DNA of 64,000 bases from an uncultured Prevotellaceae bacterium. GTDB lineage: Bacteria > Bacteroidota > Bacteroidia > Bacteroidales > Bacteroidaceae. Below, piece by piece: positions 17,100 through 24,051 of this stretch (position 1 is the stretch's first letter; the number at the start of each line of letters is the position of its first letter). Where the stretch lies: the NCBI GenBank assembly GCA_946188345.1, contig CAMHUI010000007.1, positions 1-64,000 on the forward strand, read 5' to 3'. The notes under the pieces were generated by a model. That model made no database searches. It was given only the letters and a program-made list of their open reading frames with translations, and was not told where the DNA came from. The position numbers and the translations under genes were made by a program.

Positions 17100-18041
17100 G
17101 TGTTGAATCGCAGATTTATCATATTGACAGTGATATTTGCGTGTGGGTTGTTGTCGGCTCATGCGCAATATGACGTTTCGTTCAGCCACTATTTCGACAT
17201 GGAGCCTTCGTTCAACCCCGCGGCAGTGGGTAAGGAGTCGAAGCTGAATGTGGATGTGGCTTATGCGATGGACCTGGCAGGCTTCGAGCACAACCCTCAG
17301 ACGATGTATGGAGCTGCTGACATTCCGTTCTATGCCATGAAGGCCTACCACGGTGCCGGCGTGCAGTTCATGAACGACCGCATCGGCGTGTTCACGCACC
17401 AACGGCTGGCACTGCAGTATTCGCTGAAGATGAAGCTGCTGAAGGGTCAGCTGGGCATCGGCGTTCAGGCCGGCCTGCTGAGCGAGGGCTTGGACGGTTC
17501 GAAGGTGGACCTTGAGGACTCCAACGACCCGGCTTTCTCCACGTCGCAGGTTGACGGCCAGGGCTTAGACGTGGCCGTGGGCCTCTACTACAAGCGCGGT
17601 CCGTGGTATGTGGGCGCCTCGGCGCAGCATGTGAACGCACCCCTCGTGGAGCTGGGCGAGACGAACGAGCTGAAGGTGGATCCGGCATTTTATTTGACGG
17701 GCGGATACAATATAAAGCTGAGAAATCCGTTATTATCCATAAAGTCGTCGTTTCTGGTGCGGAGCGACGGGGTGGGCTATCGCGGCGACGTGACAGGCCG
17801 GCTGGTCTACCAATATGAGAAGAAGACGATGTATGCCGGCTTGAGCTACAGCCCCACGAACTCGGTGACACTGCTCATCGGCGGCGTGGTGCAGGGCATC
17901 ATGCTGGGCTACAGCTACGAATACTACACATCGGCCATCAATCCAGGCAACGGCTCGCACGAGTTGCACATCGGCTACCAGATGGACATCAACCTGTTCA
18001 AGAAAGGCCGCAACCGCCACCAGAGCGTGAGAATACTGTAG
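17100..18041 (+). CDS. porP: Type IX secretion outer-membrane protein, PorP/SprF family
   Basis: A 313-residue outer-membrane barrel protein of the PorP/SprF family, needed for type IX secretion or for anchoring cargo to the export machinery. It opens with a signal peptide (RRFIILTVIFACGLLSAHAQ), followed by the family hallmark YDVSFSHYFDMEPSFNPAAVG. The ORF begins at GTG (17100); an ATG two bases earlier is out of frame and stops at once. It is the first gene of the T9SS cluster, 43 bases ahead of gldK, the arrangement known from Porphyromonas porP-K-L-M-N. No clear -7 box is visible upstream. Confidence 0.92.
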   Translation: MLNRRFIILTVIFACGLLSAHAQYDVSFSHYFDMEPSFNPAAVGKESKLNVDVAYAMDLAGFEHNPQTMYGAADIPFYAMKAYHGAGVQFMNDRIGVFTHQRLALQYSLKMKLLKGQLGIGVQAGLLSEGLDGSKVDLEDSNDPAFSTSQVDGQGLDVAVGLYYKRGPWYVGASAQHVNAPLVELGETNELKVDPAFYLTGGYNIKLRNPLLSIKSSFLVRSDGVGYRGDVTGRLVYQYEKKTMYAGLSYSPTNSVTLLIGGVVQGIMLGYSYEYYTSAINPGNGSHELHIGYQMDINLFKKGRNRHQSVRIL

Positions 18042-18084
18042 GAAACAAGACACATTATTAATATAATTATATAGATAGCAGAAA

Positions 18085-19578
18085 ATGACTATGATGAAAT
18101 TATCAAATAAGAAAGGCAATCAGGCTCCGCTGCAGATGCGTGGAGCCGTGGGCGGGCTCCTGCTCCTCATTCTGTTGTTGGCCTCGTGCATGGGTTCGAA
18201 GACGGCCTCGTCGACGGGCCGCGGCGGTGAGGTCATCGGTGTCAGTGGCCGCGCCTTCTCAGAGCCGGCACCCTATGGCATGACGCGCATCGGACGCGGA
18301 TACCTGCACATGGGTATCGACCAGCAGGACTCGCTGTGGGGCAAGCAGACACCCGTGCGCGACATCTCCGTCGACGGATTCTGGATGGACGAGACCGAGG
18401 TGACCAACTCGGAGTATAAGCAGTTTGTGATGTGGGTTCGCGACTCCATCCTCCGCACCCGTATGGCCGACCCGAACTACGCCGGCGACGAGTCGTACAT
18501 CATCACCGAGGACAAGAACGGCGACCCCGTGACCCCGCACCTCGACTGGAAGAAGAACCTGCCGCGCAAACCCAATGAGGAAGAACAGCGCGCCATCGAG
18601 AGCCTCTACGTGACCAATCCCGTCACCGGCGAGAAGATGCTCGACGCCAGCCAGCTGAACTACCGCTATGAGGTCTACGACTACACCACGGCAGCCCTGC
18701 GACGCAACCGACTCAACGCGCAGGAGAGAAACCTGAACACCGACGTCGTCGTAGACCCCGACGAAGTGGTGATGATATCGAAAGACACCGCCTATATCGA
18801 CGACGAAGGGCGCATCGTGCGCGAGACCATCAACCGTCCGCTCTCCGGACCGTGGGACTTCCTCAATACCTATATCGTGAATGTCTACCCCGACACAACA
18901 TGCTGGGTGAACGACTTCCAGAACGTAGACAACGAGGTCTACCTGCGCAACTACTTTTCGAATCCCGCCTACAACGACTATCCCGTCGTCGGCGTGACGT
19001 GGGAGCAGGCCAATGCCTTCTGCGCCTGGCGCACCGACTACCTGCTGAAAGGCCTCGGTGCCGAGGCACGCTACATCCAGCGCTACCGTCTGCCGACGGA
19101 GGCCGAGTGGGAGTATGCCGCCCGCGGTAAGGACGGCAACGAGTTCCCCTGGGAGAACCCTGACGTGAAGAGCGGCGACGGATGCTTCTATGCCAACTTC
19201 AAACCCGACCGCGGCAACTATACCAAGGACGGCAACCTCATCACCTCGAAGGTGGGCATCTACAGCGCCAACAGCAACGGCCTCTACGACATGGCCGGCA
19301 ACGTGGCCGAATGGACCTCGACACTCTACACCGAGGCCGGCGTGGAAGCCATGCACGACTTCAACCCGCAACTCGAATACAAGGCCGCCAAGGAAGACCC
19401 CTACAAACTGAAGAAGAAGAGCGTAAGAGGCGGCTCATGGAAAGACCCCGAGTCGTATATCCGCTCAGCCTGGCGCACATGGGAATACCAAAACCAGCCA
19501 CGCTCGTACATCGGATTCCGCTGCGTGCGCTCCTTGGCTAACACTACCAGTACTAAACAAAAGAAAGGAAAGAAATAA
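18085..19578 (+). CDS. gldK: Type IX secretion lipoprotein GldK/PorK
   Basis: A 497-residue lipoprotein. With GldN it forms the periplasmic ring attached to the outer membrane in the T9SS. The signal ends in a lipobox (LLASC, Cys35). The rest is an FGE-sulfatase-like domain: GYLHMGIDQQDS, DGFWMDETEVTNSEY, YPVVGVTWEQANAFCAWR, RLPTEAEWEYAARG, NGLYDMAGNVAEWT and SVRGGSWKDP. The family is thought to use this fold structurally, not as an enzyme. The stop overlaps the gldL start (TAATG), which implies translational coupling. Alternative starts at the third or fourth codon would not change the product. Confidence 0.96.
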   Translation: MTMMKLSNKKGNQAPLQMRGAVGGLLLLILLLASCMGSKTASSTGRGGEVIGVSGRAFSEPAPYGMTRIGRGYLHMGIDQQDSLWGKQTPVRDISVDGFWMDETEVTNSEYKQFVMWVRDSILRTRMADPNYAGDESYIITEDKNGDPVTPHLDWKKNLPRKPNEEEQRAIESLYVTNPVTGEKMLDASQLNYRYEVYDYTTAALRRNRLNAQERNLNTDVVVDPDEVVMISKDTAYIDDEGRIVRETINRPLSGPWDFLNTYIVNVYPDTTCWVNDFQNVDNEVYLRNYFSNPAYNDYPVVGVTWEQANAFCAWRTDYLLKGLGAEARYIQRYRLPTEAEWEYAARGKDGNEFPWENPDVKSGDGCFYANFKPDRGNYTKDGNLITSKVGIYSANSNGLYDMAGNVAEWTSTLYTEAGVEAMHDFNPQLEYKAAKEDPYKLKKKSVRGGSWKDPESYIRSAWRTWEYQNQPRSYIGFRCVRSLANTTSTKQKKGKK

Positions 19579-20375
19579 TGACACAGTATAGCAAATTCAA
19601 CGTCATCTACCGTCTGCAGAAGTGGCTCGACAGCGTGCCCGGACAGACGTTCATGAACTACGCCTACAGCTGGGGTGCCTCTATCGTCATCCTCGGTGCA
19701 TTGTTCAAGCTGACCCACCTGCCAGGGGCCAACTTCTGGCTGTTCCTCGGAATGGGTACGGAAGTGTTTGTGTTCTTCATCGCCGGCTTCGACCGTCCGT
19801 TCGACAAGACGGAAGACGGCTACGACCTGCCCATCCACGTCAACAGTGAGGAAGAGGGCGAAGGCGAGGAGACTGCCGACACCCAGGCCGCAGCCGTTGT
19901 CGGCGGCGGCATCGGCGGCGGTACCATCATCATCGGCGGCGGCTCGGGTTCGGGCGTTGCAGCCATGGGCGAACAGGCCGGCGTCGTGGCCAACGGCGAA
20001 GGACCTATCGTAGCCGGAGGCGGTGTCATTGGCGGTGCCGTCGTGCCTACCGTCAACGACGAGATGGAAGATGCCCAAAAGAACTATGTAGAGCAGCTGA
20101 AGAAGTTCAGCGAGGTCCTGGCCGCCGTCTCCGAGCAGATAGAGCACATCACGCGCGACAGTGCCGAGATGGAGAACCTCAACCGCACGCTCACCGGCAT
20201 CACCCGCGTCTACGAGATGCAGCTCAAGGGTGCCAGCCAGCAGATTGGCACCATCGACGAAATCAACGAGCAGAGCCGCCGCATGGCAGGGCAGATAGCA
20301 GAGCTCAACAAAATCTATACCCGCATGATTGAAGCCATGACGGTGAATATGCGCAATGCCGGTCCGCAAATTTAA
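19578..20375 (+). CDS. gldL: Type IX secretion motor protein GldL/PorL
   Basis: A 265-residue inner-membrane protein that, with GldM, converts proton-motive force into mechanical work for type IX secretion. Two TM segments lie near the N-terminus: AYSWGASIVILGALFKLTHL and FWLFLGMGTEVFVFFIAG. Glu62 in TM2 is the likely counterpart of the essential membrane glutamate known in Flavobacterium GldL. The C-terminal half is a coiled coil (YVEQLKKFSEVLAAVSEQIE). Residues 106-157 are an extremely glycine-rich linker (VVGGGIGGGTIIIGGGSGSG), discussed in the findings. It overlaps gldK by one base. Confidence 0.95.
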   Translation: MTQYSKFNVIYRLQKWLDSVPGQTFMNYAYSWGASIVILGALFKLTHLPGANFWLFLGMGTEVFVFFIAGFDRPFDKTEDGYDLPIHVNSEEEGEGEETADTQAAAVVGGGIGGGTIIIGGGSGSGVAAMGEQAGVVANGEGPIVAGGGVIGGAVVPTVNDEMEDAQKNYVEQLKKFSEVLAAVSEQIEHITRDSAEMENLNRTLTGITRVYEMQLKGASQQIGTIDEINEQSRRMAGQIAELNKIYTRMIEAMTVNMRNAGPQI

Positions 20376-20420
20376 ACTATAGTAGCTATAGTAACTATAG
20401 TATCTATAGGAACTATCAAT
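20376..20420 (+). repeat. Five tandem 9-mers between gldL and gldM
   Basis: ACTATAGTA, GCTATAGTA, ACTATAGTA, TCTATAGGA, ACTATCAAT: a 9-base period starting right after the gldL stop codon and ending 17 bases before the gldM start. Each of the first four units contains the palindrome CTATAG. Confidence 0.85.
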
Positions 20421-20437
20421 AAAAAAAGGAAACAACT

Positions 20438-21982
20438 ATGGCAATAAAGAAAAGACCCGTCTCTCCTCGCCAGAAGATGATCAACCTCATGTACGTGGTG
20501 TTGATGGCCATGCTGGCGCTGAACGTCTCGACTGAGGTGCTCAACGGCTTCTCCGTAGTAGAGGAAAGCCTGAACCGCACCACGGCGAACTCAGCCAAGG
20601 AGAACGGTGCCATCTATGATAACTTCGCCGAACAGATGAAGAAGAACCCCGAAAAGGTTAAGGCGTGGTTCGACAAAGCCCAGCAGGTGCAGCAGATGAG
20701 CGACTCGCTCTATAACTTCGCGCAGCACCTGAAGGAAGCCATCGTGCGTGAGGCCGACGGCAAGAACGGCGACGTCCACAACATCCGCGGCAAGGAAGAC
20801 CTGGAGGCCGCCTCGCAGGTGATGCTCTCGCCCTCGAAAGGCCAGGGCAAGAAACTCTACGATGCCATCAACAGCTACCGCGAACAACTGCTCAAGATGG
20901 TCAGCGACCCTCAGCAGCAGAAGATTATTCGCGATAACCTCACGACTGAGCTTCCTCCCAATGCCCACGCCCTGGGCAAGAACTGGCAGGAGTATATGTT
21001 CGAGTCGATGCCTGTAGCCGCTGCCGTGACACTGCTCTCGAAGCTGCAGAGCGACGTGCGCTATGCCGAGGGAGAAGTGCTGCATAAGCTCGTTTCAAAT
21101 ATCGACGTGAAAGATATCCGCGTGAACAAGCTCGAGGCCTTCGTCATCCCCGAGTCGCGCACCGTCATCAGCGGCGACCGCTTCTCGGCACAGATTGTCA
21201 TGGCTGCCGTCGATACGACCCTGCAACCGGAAATCTACGTTGGTGGCCAGAAACTCAGCAGCAGTGACTATAGCTTCACAGCCGGCAGCGTGGGCGAGCA
21301 CTCTTTCGGAGGCTATATCACGATGATTGACGGCAGTGGCGAGGAGATTCGCCGCGAGTTCACACAGAAATATAATGTGGTGGCCCCCTCGGCAACGGTG
21401 TCGGCCGACCTGATGAACGTGCTCTATGCCGGCTACGACAACCCGATGTCTATCAGCATCCCGGGTGTTCCCCTGAATGCCGTGTCGGCATCGATGAGCA
21501 GCGGCTCGTTCAAGTCGCTGGGAATGGGTAAGTTCATCGCCAAGCCAGCCACGGTGGGCGAGGACGTGACCATCACGGTGTCAGCCACTGAAGGTGGCCG
21601 GGCCCGACAGATGGGCGCCTTCAAGTTCAAGGTGCGCAAACTGCCCGATCCTACACCTTATGCCGTCGTCGGTACCGACCGCTTCAAGGGTGGTGGACTG
21701 GCCAAGCAATCGCTCATGTCGCTGACGGCGCTCAGCGCTGCCATCGACGACGGACTGCTCGACATCCCATTCCGTGTGAACAGCTTCGAGGTGGTGTTCT
21801 TCGACGGTATGGGTAATGCCATCCCGATGGCCTCCGACGGTGCCAACTTCTCGGCCCGACAGAAGACAGAGTTCCGCCGGCTCTCACGCAACCGACGCTT
21901 CTATATCCGTGGCGTGCAGGCTGTAGGACCTGACGGCATCACTCGCACCCTGCCCGGAGCCATGGAGGTAATAGTGAAATAA
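20438..21982 (+). CDS. gldM: Type IX secretion motor protein GldM/PorM
   Basis: A 514-residue protein with one N-terminal TM helix (MINLMYVVLMAMLALNVSTE) and a long periplasmic shaft that links the inner-membrane motor to the GldKN ring. The arginine just before the helix (SPRQKMINL, Arg11) is the likely partner of the GldL glutamate. The periplasmic part shows the GldM pattern: a helical D1 region (LYNFAQHLKEAIV), then beta-rich domains ending LPGAMEVIVK. The length is typical. It belongs to the porP-gldKLMN operon and is followed by gldN after 15 bases. Confidence 0.96.
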   Translation: MAIKKRPVSPRQKMINLMYVVLMAMLALNVSTEVLNGFSVVEESLNRTTANSAKENGAIYDNFAEQMKKNPEKVKAWFDKAQQVQQMSDSLYNFAQHLKEAIVREADGKNGDVHNIRGKEDLEAASQVMLSPSKGQGKKLYDAINSYREQLLKMVSDPQQQKIIRDNLTTELPPNAHALGKNWQEYMFESMPVAAAVTLLSKLQSDVRYAEGEVLHKLVSNIDVKDIRVNKLEAFVIPESRTVISGDRFSAQIVMAAVDTTLQPEIYVGGQKLSSSDYSFTAGSVGEHSFGGYITMIDGSGEEIRREFTQKYNVVAPSATVSADLMNVLYAGYDNPMSISIPGVPLNAVSASMSSGSFKSLGMGKFIAKPATVGEDVTITVSATEGGRARQMGAFKFKVRKLPDPTPYAVVGTDRFKGGGLAKQSLMSLTALSAAIDDGLLDIPFRVNSFEVVFFDGMGNAIPMASDGANFSARQKTEFRRLSRNRRFYIRGVQAVGPDGITRTLPGAMEVIVK

Positions 21983-21997
21983 ATAAAAACAGAAGAT

Positions 21998-23143
21998 ATG
22001 AGACGTATTTTTTTCATAATGACGGTGCTCTGTCTGTCGCAGCTGGCAACAGCCCAGCCTCAGACACGTCGTGTGGCCCAGCAGCAGGCCCGTTCGCAGC
22101 AGGCCCAGACTCAGACACAGACCAAGAAGTCGAACGGCAACAATATGACCACTCGTGCCCAGATATCTTTCCCCACGCAGACAAGGATGGACGGCGATGT
22201 GGACTGGCGACGGGACATCTACCGCGAGATTAACCTCATGGACGATGCCAATGCCGGACTCTACTACCCGAAGGTGGCCGTGGGTTCGCAGATGAACCTC
22301 TTCTCCTACATGTTCAACCTCATCATGCGCGGACAACTGAAGGCCTATGAATACCGTACCGACGGCAATGAGGTGTTCAACGACTCGTCACGGGTGAAAC
22401 CCCTGCAGTTTCTCGACGACCAGGGCATCCTCTATACCCGCACCGACCGAGGCATGCGCATCGATCCCAGCGACATCCCTTCGGAAGAGGTGAAGGTCTA
22501 CTATGTAAAGGAGAGCACCTACTACGACCAGCGCACGTCGACCTTCCACACGAAGGTGCAAGCCCTGTGCCCCATCCGCGTGATGGGTGACTATAGCGAC
22601 GCCGAGAAGCGTCCGCTCTTCTGGGTGGAGTATGACGAGCTGGCTCCCTTCCTGGCCAAGCAGACCATGATGACGAGCAACAAGAACAACGCCGCCACGA
22701 TGAGCATCGACGACTTCTTCACGAAGAACATGTATAAGGGCAACATCTACAAGACCAACAACATGCAGGGGCTTGTGCTTGGGCAGACGCTCGGCGGAAA
22801 CGATGTCGTCTATTCCTACGACAGCTTCGGCGATGAAGGCACCGACGACTTCGGCGACCCCGTCGCTGCCACCGACTCTACGAAGATTAAGGCTCAGCAG
22901 GCCATCGAGGGCGAGATTAAGTCGTTTGAGAACAACATGTGGGGCAATCAGGCCCGCAAGGATTCGCTCGACAGCATCGCCAAGATGGACGTGAAGGACA
23001 AGAAGGCGCTGAAGAGGAAGTCGCGCAGCAATGCCTCGGCAGCCTCTAAGAGCCAGAAGACCGTGAAAGAGAAGCGCCAGCGTAGCTCATCGCCGAAGGC
23101 CTCGAGCACGGGCCGCGTCTCCGTGCGTCGTGAGCGACACTGA
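21998..23143 (+). CDS. gldN: Type IX secretion periplasmic protein GldN/PorN
   Basis: A 381-residue periplasmic partner of GldK in the T9SS ring. The signal peptide is MRRIFFIMTVLCLSQLATAQ. A Gln/Thr-rich linker follows (ARSQQAQTQTQTKKS), then the conserved domain from VDWRRDIYREINLMDDANAG through GSQMNLFSYMFNLIMRGQL and VKVYYVKESTYYDQRTS. The last 60 residues are Lys/Ser/Arg-rich and low-complexity (KRKSRSNASAASKSQKTV), longer than the conserved core needs. It is the last core gene of the cluster. Confidence 0.95.
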   Translation: MRRIFFIMTVLCLSQLATAQPQTRRVAQQQARSQQAQTQTQTKKSNGNNMTTRAQISFPTQTRMDGDVDWRRDIYREINLMDDANAGLYYPKVAVGSQMNLFSYMFNLIMRGQLKAYEYRTDGNEVFNDSSRVKPLQFLDDQGILYTRTDRGMRIDPSDIPSEEVKVYYVKESTYYDQRTSTFHTKVQALCPIRVMGDYSDAEKRPLFWVEYDELAPFLAKQTMMTSNKNNAATMSIDDFFTKNMYKGNIYKTNNMQGLVLGQTLGGNDVVYSYDSFGDEGTDDFGDPVAATDSTKIKAQQAIEGEIKSFENNMWGNQARKDSLDSIAKMDVKDKKALKRKSRSNASAASKSQKTVKEKRQRSSSPKASSTGRVSVRRERH

Positions 23144-23193
23144 GAAAGCTAAGTTCATTTCAAGAGGTAAAAAGCAAAAAGGGGGTAGAGCCT

Positions 23194-23868
23194 ATGGATG
23201 GATTCTTCAGCATACATGGTGAGAAGGCCAACCTGTTGAGACGCTCGACGGCCTTTCTGCTTTTTTGCCTTTTTGCGTTGCAGCCTGTCCGCGGACAGGT
23301 GGACTTCGGGGTGAGGGCCGGCTTGAACATGAGCGAGACCACCCTGGAAGGCATCAGCCATACAACCGTCGGCGACCTTTTCAAGATGGAGCGGCACGAC
23401 GGCTATTTCTTTGGTCCCGTCTTGCGGGTGGGACTGCCCGTCTCCTGCCTGGGTATCGATGTGGCCGCACTCTACGACGTAAGAAAGACGGAAATCAGCG
23501 GCAAGCAAATCTCGATGCGCAGTGTCGTCGTTCCTGTCAATGCGCGACTCGACCTGCCGTTGCTGCGTGAACTATTCGGCATCTATCTGACGGCCGGACC
23601 GCAGCTGAGCTTTAACATTGGCCATGAGGGCTTCTCGTGGACCGACGTCAATAGCGTGCAGAACACGTTCCGCGTGCAGTCGTCGAACTTCGGGTTCAAT
23701 GCCGGAGCAGGCGTCAGGGTTTTCCAGCTCGAGGTCGGCGTCATATACCATATGCCCATTGGGCGCACTGCTGACCTCGTAAGCCTCTCGCAGACGGCAC
23801 AGCAGATTTACGAGATACGTTCGGCAAACACCAATAACTGGCAGATAAACCTTGCCTGGTATTTCTGA
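23194..23868 (+). CDS. Outer-membrane beta-barrel protein (OMP_b-brl-like)
   Basis: A 224-residue protein. A long basic n-region precedes the signal core (AFLLFCLFALQPVRGQ). The mature part starts VDFGVRAGLNMSETTLEG, the typical opening of Bacteroidetes eight-stranded barrel proteins, and ends NNWQINLAWYF with the aromatic C-terminal residue expected of barrels. It lies 50 bases downstream of gldN and may be cotranscribed with the T9SS operon, but it does not look like PorT, and a secretion role is only suggested by position. The start may lie later than 23194, because the first 13 residues are unusual for a signal peptide. Confidence 0.7.
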   Translation: MDGFFSIHGEKANLLRRSTAFLLFCLFALQPVRGQVDFGVRAGLNMSETTLEGISHTTVGDLFKMERHDGYFFGPVLRVGLPVSCLGIDVAALYDVRKTEISGKQISMRSVVVPVNARLDLPLLRELFGIYLTAGPQLSFNIGHEGFSWTDVNSVQNTFRVQSSNFGFNAGAGVRVFQLEVGVIYHMPIGRTADLVSLSQTAQQIYEIRSANTNNWQINLAWYF

Positions 23869-23997
23869 CATTTCTTGAGCGAGATACCATGGACGGGTAG
23901 CGGCCTGAACTTGTGGAAAGATGCAAAAATACATGCTTTTCACACAAAATTACCCTTAAAAACCTTTCCAAGTTGCGGTTTTTCTGAGATTTCTTCT

Positions 23998-24005
23998 TAA
24001 CTTTG
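23998..24005 (+). promoter_or_regulatory. -7 box for the GH43-GH3 operon
   Basis: TAACTTTG matches TAnnTTTG, with a TTG at 23973-23975 as a plausible -33 element. It is 47 bases upstream of the GH43 start. Confidence 0.8.
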
Positions 24006-24051
24006 CAACCTGTAACAGGGAGAAATCTGAATCTAATAACATAAACAAAAT

